Positions 1 through 6,831 of a stretch of DNA of 8,606 nt are shown here, piece by piece. A model generated the notes under the pieces. It did no database searches. It was not told the DNA's origin and was given only the letters and a program-made list of their open reading frames with translations. Source of the DNA: Deltaproteobacteria bacterium (lineage in GTDB: Bacteria > Desulfobacterota > GWC2-55-46 > DRQE01); assembly GCA_011371515.1 (NCBI GenBank), contig DRQE01000150.1, positions 1 through 8,606 on the forward strand, in the 5' to 3' direction. A program made the translations under genes and the position numbers. Position 1 is the first letter of the stretch; every line of letters starts with the position of its first letter.

Positions 1-1
1 A

Positions 2-940
2 GACAGCTGGGCAAGAAAGACGAGCACAGAGCTCGATAACCTTGTGCTCTCAACCCTCAGACATCCCTCCATCTACTGGGTACTTGCAATAGCATTCTAC
101 ATAGCACTTGCCACATCAGGGTTTCCTGAAAAGTATGTAAACTACGGGCTAAAGATTATATACATACTCATTATATTCTCTGTGAGCTATGCTACGGCTT
201 CACTGCTTTCTCGCATAGTGCAGTACTATATAGACCGCTCCTCTGCAAGTGTGCCTGCCCCGGGGCTTTCCAGAGCAATTATAAACATACTGGTACTCTC
301 CATAGGGATGCTCGTAATCTTCAACACCCTTGGAATCTCAATAACTCCGCTTATCACAGCCCTTGGTGTGGGTGGACTTGCCGTGGCACTGGCTCTGCAG
401 GATACCCTCTCAAACCTCTTTGCAGGGCTCCACATACTGCTTGAAAGACCCCTCAAGGTGGGCGACTATGTGAAACTTGACAGCGGTGAAGAGGGCTATG
501 TGGTGGATATAGGCTGGAGGACGACGAGGATAAGAAAGCTACAGAACAATATAGTGGTCATACCGAACAGCAAACTTGCCCAGAGCGTTATAACAAACTT
601 CAACATGCCAGAAAAGAGGATGTCTCTGCTCATACCCATAGGGGTGAGCTACAACGAAGACCCTGACAAGATAGAACAGATACTCATAGAGGAGACCCTC
701 AAGGCAGCCCGTGAGGTACCGGGGCTTCTGGCAGAGCCAAAGCCCTTTGTAAGGTTTATCCCGGGGTTTGGAGACTTCTCGCTGGACTTTACCCTTATAT
801 GTCAGGTGGAAGAGTTCGTAGACCAGTATCTGGTCCAGCATGAGCTAAGAAAGAGAATATTTAAAAGATTCAAGGAAGAGGGTGTAGAAATTCCCTTTCC
901 CGTCCGAACAATATATTTGAGAAAAGAACAGGGGGACTGA
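2..940 (+). CDS. MscS-family small-conductance mechanosensitive ion channel, 5'-truncated by the window edge
   Basis: Inner-membrane channel of the MscS family, which opens under membrane tension to let ions and small solutes out during hypo-osmotic shock. The MscS core is clear. There are hydrophobic segments at about nt 75-120, 150-215 and 280-330. A Gly/Ala-rich pore helix follows (nt 359-430, GVGGLAVALALQDTLSNLF) and leads into LLERPLKVGDYV, the start of the beta domain. The family motif VVIPNSKLAQSVITNF (about nt 551-598) and the alpha/beta C-terminal domain come next. A GTG at 44 could serve as a start, but the frame is open back to base 2 and the added residues (SWARKTSTELDNLVL) resemble the helix preceding the core in larger MscS homologues. 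The true start is therefore probably upstream and the N-terminus is missing. The stop lies 4 bases before the next gene. The ion or solute preference cannot be read from sequence. Confidence 0.93.
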   Translation, partial: DSWARKTSTELDNLVLSTLRHPSIYWVLAIAFYIALATSGFPEKYVNYGLKIIYILIIFSVSYATASLLSRIVQYYIDRSSASVPAPGLSRAIINILVLSIGMLVIFNTLGISITPLITALGVGGLAVALALQDTLSNLFAGLHILLERPLKVGDYVKLDSGEEGYVVDIGWRTTRIRKLQNNIVVIPNSKLAQSVITNFNMPEKRMSLLIPIGVSYNEDPDKIEQILIEETLKAAREVPGLLAEPKPFVRFIPGFGDFSLDFTLICQVEEFVDQYLVQHELRKRIFKRFKEEGVEIPFPVRTIYLRKEQGD

Positions 941-944
941 GAAG

Positions 945-1598
945 ATGGAACCTTTCAAATTTTACGAGTGTACAGCCCTTGTAAGGATGACAGGGCGAAG
1001 GGCAAGTGACCTTATAGAGTTTGCCGAGATTATAAGGAACGTGAGCCCTGCCTCCATATTCCATCACATGCATCAGTACTTCCTAAAGCCCCATATAAGG
1101 TTGCCTGAATATCCAAATGACTTTGCCATATGGGCTGCAGATGCCTTGGAGGACAAGATTCTGGCAGAAAGGCTTGCAAACCTCAACCCCTTTGAGTTCA
1201 CCAACATGGAGGACATAAGAAGTGAGATACTGCGCATAATAACGGAGCATCTCAAGGAGTATCCTGCTCCAAGGCCTGTTATAAAGGGCAAGGAGTTCTT
1301 CTTTAACGAGGGTATAACCCTTGTTGCCGAGACACACCTTACGGCAGCAACCCTTCAGGAGTTTCTCGAGGCATTAAAGGAGGTCCACACATCGAGCATA
1401 TACTTCCACTTCTACGAGGCACGCCTGAGGCTTGGTAAAGCGCTCGATGATTTTAGCCGTTTCTTCGAAGATTGCGAAGAGCAGGCATGCAAGCAGGTTG
1501 CCTGCAGGATACGCTCCCTTGACCCATACATGTATACCACAGAGATGCTGAGGGAAAAGATTATAGAAATAGTGGAGGCAAGGTGTCATGGTGCTTGA
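945..1598 (+). CDS. DUF5752-like protein of unknown function with two tandem homologous halves
   Basis: A 217-residue soluble protein with no signal peptide or membrane segment. I match it to the DUF5752 family, a family without assigned function that I associate with trehalose and glycosyltransferase loci; this match is from memory. The two halves (about residues 6-103 and 118-212) align with each other. Residues 36-47 (ASIFHHMHQYFL) match 150-161 (SSIYFHFYEARL). NDF at 58-60 matches DDF at 168-170. NPFEFTNMEDIRSEILRII (81-99) matches DPYMYTTEMLREKIIEIV (193-210). The second half carries Cys177, Cys182 and Cys187 in a CX4CX4C spacing, plus Cys214. The ATG at 945 follows GGGGG (931-935), 4 bases after the channel stop. 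The gene overlaps treT by 11 bases, which argues for coupled translation and a role linked to TreT. No catalytic motif is recognised. Confidence 0.82.
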   Translation: MEPFKFYECTALVRMTGRRASDLIEFAEIIRNVSPASIFHHMHQYFLKPHIRLPEYPNDFAIWAADALEDKILAERLANLNPFEFTNMEDIRSEILRIITEHLKEYPAPRPVIKGKEFFFNEGITLVAETHLTAATLQEFLEALKEVHTSSIYFHFYEARLRLGKALDDFSRFFEDCEEQACKQVACRIRSLDPYMYTTEMLREKIIEIVEARCHGA

Positions 1599-2802
1599 TG
1601 AATATCGCAACATTGCAGAGCCGGGTGAATTGAGGCTCATAGAGGCGATGGCAAGAAGGCTTGAGGGCAGAAAGTTCATCCATGTGAACTCCACATCTAC
1701 AGGCGGTGGGGTTGCAGAGCTTCTGCAAAGGATGGTGCCACTTTTCAACTCTCTGGGGATAAAGACCGAGTGGAAGGTTATAAAGGGCACCAAACCCTTC
1801 TTTGAGGTTACAAAGAGGATTCACAACAGCCTTCAGGGCCAAGGGCTCATGATAACACGGCGCATGTGGGAGACCTACGAGGCCGTGAACGAGCGGAACG
1901 CACAGAAGATGGACCTTGAGGCAGACTGTGTCTTCATACACGACCCCCAGCCAGCGATGCTAATAGACAAGAAGAAAGAGGGGCTCTGGATATGGCGCTG
2001 CCATATAGACATATCCGCACCGGATAAGGCAACATGGTATATACTCAAAAAGCATGTTGAAAAATACGATGCCGCCATATTTTCTGCCGCCAAGTTTGCC
2101 CAGTCCCTGAGGATACCCCAGTTCATGATACCTCCATCGATAGATCCGTTGAGTGAGAAAAACCGCGACCTTACAGAAGAAGAGGTGGCAGAAGTATATG
2201 AGAGGTTCAACATTCCAAGGGACAAGCCTGTTATTCTTCAGGTCTCAAGGTTCGACCCCTTCAAGGATCCCCTTGGTGTTATAGATGCCTTTCTGCTCGT
2301 AAGAAAGTACCATGACTGCAGACTCGTTCTTGCCGGAGGCACTGCAACAGACGACCCTGAAGGCGAAAGGGTGCTTGCACAGGTGCAGGAGAAGGCAGCA
2401 GGCCATCCTGACATACATATCCTTCTGCTACCACCTTTCAGCGATAAGGAGATAAACGCCCTGCAGAGGGGTGCAACCATAGTGCTCCAGAAGTCCACCA
2501 AAGAGGGCTTTGGCCTTGTAGTGGCAGAAGCCCTATGGAAAGAGCGCCCTGTCATAGCAGGCGATGTTGGCGGCATTCCTCTTCAGGTTATAGATGGGGT
2601 TACAGGCTACCTTGTGCACTCCATAGAGGGTACGGCCTTCAGAATCAGACAGCTTCTACAGAACCCTGCCCTTGCAGAGCAGATGGGTAAGGCTGGGAAG
2701 GAACATATAAGGAGAAACTTCCTTATAACAGGACACATAAAGCACTACCTCTCCCTGTGGATTGCCATGGAGAACAGGGACTCGAGCGTGATATACATTT
2801 AA
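1588..2802 (+). CDS. treT: Trehalose synthase TreT (trehalose glycosyltransferring synthase, GT4)
   Basis: Cytoplasmic enzyme that reversibly joins NDP-glucose and free glucose to give trehalose plus NDP. In Thermococcales it is thought to act mainly in trehalose use; elsewhere it can act in synthesis. The 404 residues match the family's usual size of about 400. The N-terminal Rossmann domain has HVNSTSTGGGVAE (residues 32-44), with the glycine loop that contacts substrate, then IHDPQP (117-122) and WRCHID (136-141). The C-terminal domain has VSRFDPFKDP (219-228; Arg221 and Lys226 expected at the nucleotide-sugar phosphates) and the GT4 E-x7-E motif, Glu306 to Glu314, in KEGFGLVVAEALW. The ATG at 1588 sits inside the end of the upstream gene behind TGGAGG (1573-1578). 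Other GT4 enzymes are possible, but the HVNSTS/GGGVAE start and the trehalose neighbours make TreT the best call. The choice between ADP- and UDP-glucose is not resolvable here. Confidence 0.92.
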   Translation: MVLDEYRNIAEPGELRLIEAMARRLEGRKFIHVNSTSTGGGVAELLQRMVPLFNSLGIKTEWKVIKGTKPFFEVTKRIHNSLQGQGLMITRRMWETYEAVNERNAQKMDLEADCVFIHDPQPAMLIDKKKEGLWIWRCHIDISAPDKATWYILKKHVEKYDAAIFSAAKFAQSLRIPQFMIPPSIDPLSEKNRDLTEEEVAEVYERFNIPRDKPVILQVSRFDPFKDPLGVIDAFLLVRKYHDCRLVLAGGTATDDPEGERVLAQVQEKAAGHPDIHILLLPPFSDKEINALQRGATIVLQKSTKEGFGLVVAEALWKERPVIAGDVGGIPLQVIDGVTGYLVHSIEGTAFRIRQLLQNPALAEQMGKAGKEHIRRNFLITGHIKHYLSLWIAMENRDSSVIYI

Positions 2803-2817
2803 AAAGTCCGGCCACAG
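2803..2817 (+). other. treT-binding protein junction: in-frame stop/start with poor ribosome binding site
   Basis: The only intergenic gap above 4 bases in the window is 15 bases long. The TAA of treT (2800-2802) lies in the same reading frame as the binding-protein gene, so ATG 2818 is the first possible ATG after it. The gap (AAAGTCCGGCCACAG) contains no GGAGG-like sequence, unlike several neighbours. Initiation probably depends on ribosomes finishing treT or on a non-canonical signal. Stop readthrough would yield a fused polypeptide. There is no room for a promoter or terminator here. Confidence 0.6.
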
Positions 2818-4116
2818 ATGCCCCGTAAACCCCGAAAAAGGCTTTTAAAGTTAGCCTCTCTGCTTTTTCTTCTTGCAGTGGCGCTTACCTCCTGCCAGAC
2901 AGAAAAGAGGGAAGCCACGGAGGAGACTGTAACCATCGTCTTCAAGCACGGAAAACTTGCAGGTGGGCCGGAAGCACTTAGGGCAATACTTGCCCGCTTC
3001 GAGGCGGAAAACCCTGACATAAAGGTAAAAGACGAGGTGTTGCCTGCCTCAACAGATGAACAGCACCAGTTCTATGTGATAAACCTCGAAGCAGGAAGCC
3101 CTGAGTTCGATGTCCTTTCCATGGACGTCATCTGGGTTGAAGAATTCGCAAGGGCAGGCTGGCTGCGCCCACTGGACGGCATATTCCCACCAGAAGAAAG
3201 GGAAGACTTCTTTGCTGGTCCCATCTCTGCCGTTACATATCAGGGCAGTGTATATGCCATTCCGTGGTACATAGACGCAGGGCTTCTCTACTACAGAAAG
3301 GACCTTCTTGAAAAGTACTCCATGCCGGTGCCCCGCACATGGCAGGAGCTTGTCTCAACTGCAAAGTTAATAATGGAGAAAGAGAAAGACATATATGGCT
3401 TCATCTGGCAGGGTAAACAGTACGAGGGGCTTGTATGTAATGTTATGGAATACATGTGGAGCAGAGGCGGAGGACTCATCGACGAGGATGGCAGGTTCAA
3501 TGCCCTGAAGAAAGAGAACATAGAGGCATTACAGTTCATCTATGACCTCATACACACCTACAGGGTAAGCCCACCACTTGTAACGACCGCTATGGAGGAG
3601 ACCACCCGCCATATATTTGGTTCCGGAAGGGCAATCTTTATGCGCAACTGGCCATACGCATGGAAGATATTCGAAAGAGAGGGCTCTGCCGTAAAGGGTA
3701 AGGTGGGTGTTACGGTGCTTCCAGCCTTCGAGGGCTACAGCTCTGCCGCAACCCTTGGTGGCTGGCAGCTCGGGGTGAACAGATACTCCCCACACCCTGA
3801 AGCAGCAGAGAGACTGGTAAGATACCTTACCTCCTATGAGGTGCAGAAAGAGATGTCCATAAAGATGGGCTACAGACCACCGAGGCGAAGCCTCTATGAA
3901 GACGAGGAACTCAGAAGGGCACAGCCATTCATTGTGGAGCTCTACCCCGTGTTCGAGCGTGCAAGGCCACGCCCTGAAACCCCCTATTACATGATGATAA
4001 CCCAAGTGCTTCAGCCCGAGTTCAGCGCAGCCATAACAGGGCTTAAGAGCCCCGAGGAGGCGCTCCGCTCCATACAGAGACAGGTGGAATATATCCTCAA
4101 GCTGGAGGAAAGATGA
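2818..4116 (+). CDS. ABC transporter extracellular sugar-binding lipoprotein (family 1, MalE-type; probable trehalose/maltose binder)
   Basis: Solute-binding protein that captures an oligosaccharide outside the cytoplasmic membrane and delivers it to the permeases encoded next. The N-terminus is a lipoprotein signal: basic residues 3-11, a hydrophobic run 12-23, and the lipobox LTSC ending at Cys26, the expected lipidation site after signal peptidase II cleavage. The mature part follows the family-1 pattern: beta strand TVTIVF (38-43), a helix leading to FEAENPDIKV, then FDVLSMDVIWVEEFARAGWLRPLD. The IPWYIDAGLLYYRKDLL hinge region comes next, and PRTWQELV follows, typical of MalE/TMBP-like proteins. 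The 432 residues are normal for the family. The next gene begins within its stop codon. Trehalose, maltose or a related alpha-glucoside is inferred from the surrounding treT and otsAB. The binding pocket cannot be read for specificity, so glucose or other disaccharides remain possible. Confidence 0.9.
   Translation: MPRKPRKRLLKLASLLFLLAVALTSCQTEKREATEETVTIVFKHGKLAGGPEALRAILARFEAENPDIKVKDEVLPASTDEQHQFYVINLEAGSPEFDVLSMDVIWVEEFARAGWLRPLDGIFPPEEREDFFAGPISAVTYQGSVYAIPWYIDAGLLYYRKDLLEKYSMPVPRTWQELVSTAKLIMEKEKDIYGFIWQGKQYEGLVCNVMEYMWSRGGGLIDEDGRFNALKKENIEALQFIYDLIHTYRVSPPLVTTAMEETTRHIFGSGRAIFMRNWPYAWKIFEREGSAVKGKVGVTVLPAFEGYSSAATLGGWQLGVNRYSPHPEAAERLVRYLTSYEVQKEMSIKMGYRPPRRSLYEDEELRRAQPFIVELYPVFERARPRPETPYYMMITQVLQPEFSAAITGLKSPEEALRSIQRQVEYILKLEER
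4104..4108 (+). promoter_or_regulatory. Shine-Dalgarno GGAGG for the MalF-type permease
   Basis: GGAGG lies 4 bases upstream of ATG 4113, inside the 3' end of the binding-protein gene. It supports the ATG that overlaps the upstream stop (ATGA) as the real permease start. Confidence 0.65.
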
Positions 4117-4952
4117 AAGACAGGCGGGAGGGCTACAGGTTTCTTCTTCCTGCGGCAGTGGTACTGCTTTTCGTAACGGTCTATCCTCTTTTTTATGTCT
4201 TCTGGCTGAGCCTTCACAGAAGACACCTGATATTCGACATATCAAGGTTCAGCGGGCTTGAAAACTATGCCTTTCTCCTGCAGGATGAGCGGTTCTTGAG
4301 GGCTCTATGGAATACGGTCTACTTTACGGTGCTATCTGTGGGGCTTGAGCTCGTTCTCGGCATGGTGGTTGCCCTCTCTTTGCAGAGGGCATTCTCTGGC
4401 AGAGGCATCGTGCGCGCCCTTGTGCTTCTGCCATGGGCGTTGCCAACGGTTGTTTCTGCAAGGATGTGGGAGTGGATGTACAACACAGACTTTGGCATCA
4501 TAAACTACCTTCTCGGTGTGGATGTAAATTGGCTTGGAAGCCCCTTCTGGGCACTCAATGCGGCAGTGCTTATGGATGTGTGGAAGACCACGCCCTTTGT
4601 GGCACTTATCCTTATGGCAGGCCTGCAGGTAATACCCCGTGAGCTATACAGGTCTGCCATGGTGGACGGAGCAGGCAGCCTCTATATATTCTGGCGTATA
4701 ACGCTACCATTGCTTAAACCGGTAATCCTCGTGGTGCTTCTTTTCAGAACCATAGATGCCTTTCGTGTGTTCGATGCAATCTATGTGCTCACAGGAGGAG
4801 GGCCTGCCAACACAACCGAGACCCTTTCCATATATGCCTATAAGGTGCTCTTCCAGACACTGCAGTTTGGCTATGGCTCTACCATAGCCATGGTGGTATT
4901 CCTCTGCGTGGGTTTTATAAGTGTGTTCTATGTGAGGCTTTTAAGTAGATGA
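4113..4952 (+). CDS. Carbohydrate ABC transporter permease, MalF type
   Basis: One of two integral membrane subunits forming the sugar channel of a CUT1-class importer. The 279 residues show about six hydrophobic segments, at roughly residues 10-34, 69-90, 100-118, 148-170, 202-215 and 256-276. There is no large periplasmic loop like the P2 domain of E. coli MalF. The cytoplasmic EAA loop that docks on the ATPase spans about residues 177-203, with ELYRSAMVDGAGS and RITLPLLKP; the usual EAA is replaced by ELYRSAMVDGA, as is common in this class. GGGPANTTETL (228-238) is another family hallmark. ATG 4113 overlaps the preceding stop by 4 bases and is backed by GGAGG. It pairs with the MalG-type permease that follows. 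Related names such as UgpA, ThuF or SugA cannot be excluded. Confidence 0.92.
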   Translation: MKDRREGYRFLLPAAVVLLFVTVYPLFYVFWLSLHRRHLIFDISRFSGLENYAFLLQDERFLRALWNTVYFTVLSVGLELVLGMVVALSLQRAFSGRGIVRALVLLPWALPTVVSARMWEWMYNTDFGIINYLLGVDVNWLGSPFWALNAAVLMDVWKTTPFVALILMAGLQVIPRELYRSAMVDGAGSLYIFWRITLPLLKPVILVVLLFRTIDAFRVFDAIYVLTGGGPANTTETLSIYAYKVLFQTLQFGYGSTIAMVVFLCVGFISVFYVRLLSR

Positions 4953-5773
4953 GTAGAACTTTAAAAAAGGCTCTTAACTGGCTGGTGCTTTGTGTGGTTG
5001 TTCTGTGGTCTGTTGCACCCTTTGTGTGGCAGATTATAACATCCTTCAAACCATCTGCAGAGCTTGCAACACTGCCCCCGCTTCTACCTGCAAGCCCCAC
5101 GCTTGATAACTACATAAGCGTCTTTTCAGACAGGCCCTTTGGAAGGATTATTCTTAACAGTCTTGTCGTTGCCTCTTTGACGACTGTGCTTTCTATTCTC
5201 GTGGGTTCTCTTGCAGCCTTTGGTCTTGCCGTATTAAAGCCAAGGGGTGGCTATCTTTTCCTTGGGTTTGTTCTTACAGTGTCCATGTTTCCGCCCATAT
5301 CCACTGTGAGCCCGCTTTACATAATAATAAGGGAACTCGGTCTGAGGGATACCGTTCTGGCACTTATAATAACATACACCACCTTCAGTCTGCCCCTTAC
5401 CATATGGATACTTACCAACTTTTTCCGTTCCATTCCGCGTGAGCTCTATCTTTCGGCACGGGTTGACGGATGCACCAGTTTTCAGATATTTTATAGGATA
5501 TTCCTGCCGGTGGCAGCTCCGGGGCTTTTTGCCACTGCCATACTGGTATTCATATTCGCGTGGAACGAGTTTCTCTTTGCGCTGACCTTCACATCCACGG
5601 TGAGGGCACGAACCGTGCCTGTTGAGATAGCCCTATTCCCCGGTGTTCACGAGATGCCATGGGCAGAGATTGCTGCAGCCTCTGTGATAGTTACGGTGCC
5701 GGTGGTGTTGCTTGTGTTTCTATTCCAGCGCAGAATCATCGAGGGGCTTACAGCAGGAGCCGTTAAGAGATGA
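4949..5773 (+). CDS. Carbohydrate ABC transporter permease, MalG type
   Basis: Second membrane subunit of the importer. The 274 residues have about six membrane segments (roughly 11-32, 70-95, 103-120, 134-157, 190-213 and 242-260), standard for MalG/UgpE/SugB-type permeases. The EAA loop lies at about residues 165-187, ELYLSARVDGCTSFQIFYRI followed by FLP. It is followed by the conserved FAWNEFLFALTF (203-214), a family signature of the MalG side. The start at 4949 sits in an ATGA overlap with the previous gene; GAGG at 4934-4937 is a weak ribosome site, so translation is probably coupled. The C-terminus is a short basic tail (EGLTAGAVKR), also typical of this family. It works with the neighbouring permease and ATPase; the substrate is inferred only from context. 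Confidence 0.92.
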   Translation: MSRTLKKALNWLVLCVVVLWSVAPFVWQIITSFKPSAELATLPPLLPASPTLDNYISVFSDRPFGRIILNSLVVASLTTVLSILVGSLAAFGLAVLKPRGGYLFLGFVLTVSMFPPISTVSPLYIIIRELGLRDTVLALIITYTTFSLPLTIWILTNFFRSIPRELYLSARVDGCTSFQIFYRIFLPVAAPGLFATAILVFIFAWNEFLFALTFTSTVRARTVPVEIALFPGVHEMPWAEIAAASVIVTVPVVLLVFLFQRRIIEGLTAGAVKR

Positions 5774-6831
5774 CAAAGGTAGAGCTTAAGGGGATAAGAA
5801 AGAGCTTCGATGGCACAGAGGTCATAAAGGGGGTTGACCTTCTGATAGAGAAGGGAGAGTTCTTTACCTTCCTCGGTCCCAGTGGATGCGGAAAGTCAAC
5901 ACTTTTAAACATAGTGGCAGGCCTTGAAGAACCCACCACAGGCAGGATATACTTCGACGACAGGGATGTTACAGACCTTCCTCCTCCACAGCGTGATGTG
6001 GCAATGGTCTTCCAGAGTTATGCCCTCTACCCACACATGAGTGTCTTCGAGAATATCGCCTTTCCTTTGCGTGTAAGAAAAGAGAGCCATCATGTAGTAG
6101 AAGAGGAGGTTAGAAAGGTTGCAGCCCTTGTTGGGCTTGAAAGGCATCTGGCCAAAAGACCCTCCCAGCTTTCTGGTGGAGAGCGCCAGCGGGTTGCCCT
6201 TGGTAGAGCCATAGTCAGAAGGCCAAGGGTATTCCTTATGGACGAACCCCTGAGCAATCTTGATGCGCGCTTAAGGATTACCATGAGGACCGAGCTTAAA
6301 AGACTCCACAGAGAGTTGTCCATAACCACCATTTATGTAACCCATGATCAGGAAGAGGCAATGAGCCTTTCCGACAGGGTTGCTGTATTCCACGGGGGTA
6401 GGATTCAGCAGTGTGGTCCGGCAATAGAGCTTTACCGCCGTCCTGCAAACCTGTTCGTTGCACGCTTTATAGGAAGCCCTCCGATGAATGTAATGGAGGC
6501 AAGGCTTGTCTCACGCATGCCACCTGTTGTAGATGTAAAGGGTATAAGGGTTGAGCTTGCTCGGGATAGAGAGTTCAAGGACAGAATGCTTGCAGGTATA
6601 AGACCAGAGGATGTGGAGCTTTCAAGCACGCCTTCGCCCTCGATGGTAGAAGCAGTGGTAGATGTGGCCGAACCCTTGGGGGTGTATCAACTGGTTGAGA
6701 TTGTGTATAATGGTTCGAGACTTATGGTAAGAACAGAGCTTGAAGATATAAGGGCGGGCCAGAGGGTATATTTCAAACTCATACCCGAAAGGATACACCT
6801 TTTTGATCCGCAAACAGAGAGGAGGCTATGA
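5770..6831 (+). CDS. ABC transporter ATPase, MalK/UgpC/MsmX type
   Basis: Cytoplasmic ATP-hydrolysing subunit that drives the sugar importer as a homodimer. All nucleotide-binding motifs are intact: Walker A GPSGCGKST (residues 36-44), Q-loop Gln82 in VFQSYALYPHM, signature LSGGERQR (134-141), Walker B VFLMDE (154-159), D-loop SNLD (162-165) and the H-loop His192 in THDQEEAM. The C-terminal third (about 240-353) is the TOBE/OB regulatory domain of the MalK class, with GIRPEDV (276-282). At 353 residues it is slightly shorter than E. coli MalK (371). Translation starts in an ATGA overlap with the upstream permease, with CAGGAG at 5754-5759. Genome-wide ATPases of this type can serve several importers, but its position makes this the dedicated partner. 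Whether the C-terminal domain also binds a regulator, as in E. coli MalK, is unknown. Confidence 0.95.
   Translation: MTKVELKGIRKSFDGTEVIKGVDLLIEKGEFFTFLGPSGCGKSTLLNIVAGLEEPTTGRIYFDDRDVTDLPPPQRDVAMVFQSYALYPHMSVFENIAFPLRVRKESHHVVEEEVRKVAALVGLERHLAKRPSQLSGGERQRVALGRAIVRRPRVFLMDEPLSNLDARLRITMRTELKRLHRELSITTIYVTHDQEEAMSLSDRVAVFHGGRIQQCGPAIELYRRPANLFVARFIGSPPMNVMEARLVSRMPPVVDVKGIRVELARDREFKDRMLAGIRPEDVELSSTPSPSMVEAVVDVAEPLGVYQLVEIVYNGSRLMVRTELEDIRAGQRVYFKLIPERIHLFDPQTERRL
6821..6825 (+). promoter_or_regulatory. Shine-Dalgarno GGAGG for otsA at unusually short spacing
   Basis: AGAGAGGAGGCT lies directly before ATG 6828. The GGAGG core is only 2 bases from the start, while an overlapping AGAGG (6818-6822) would give 5 bases. 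It supports the ATG that overlaps the malK-type stop as the otsA start. Confidence 0.55.

Noticed and set aside
945..1598. The DUF5752-like gene as a frameshifted or broken glycosidase or transferase
   Set aside because: It has a normal start and stop, two full repeat units and no catalytic motif fragments, so it looks intact and not degenerate.
1374..1941. Two overlapping minus-strand open frames (139 and 126 codons) opposite the DUF5752/treT junction
   Set aside because: Both plus-strand genes are supported by family motifs and internal repeats; the antisense products show no recognisable domain.
2803..2817. Possible promoter or terminator between treT and the binding-protein gene
   Set aside because: Fifteen bases cannot hold a promoter, and there is no stem-loop followed by a T run; only a promoter inside treT would be possible and none was evident.
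3529..4245. Long minus-strand open frame (238 codons) antisense to the binding protein and the permease start
   Set aside because: It lies wholly opposite strongly recognised coding sequence, its product is rich in Cys, His and Trp with no family resemblance, and no ribosome site was evident. It is a shadow frame.
4433..4642. Plus-strand 69-codon frame inside the MalF-type permease
   Set aside because: It is out of frame with an intact permease whose EAA loop and membrane segments continue across it.
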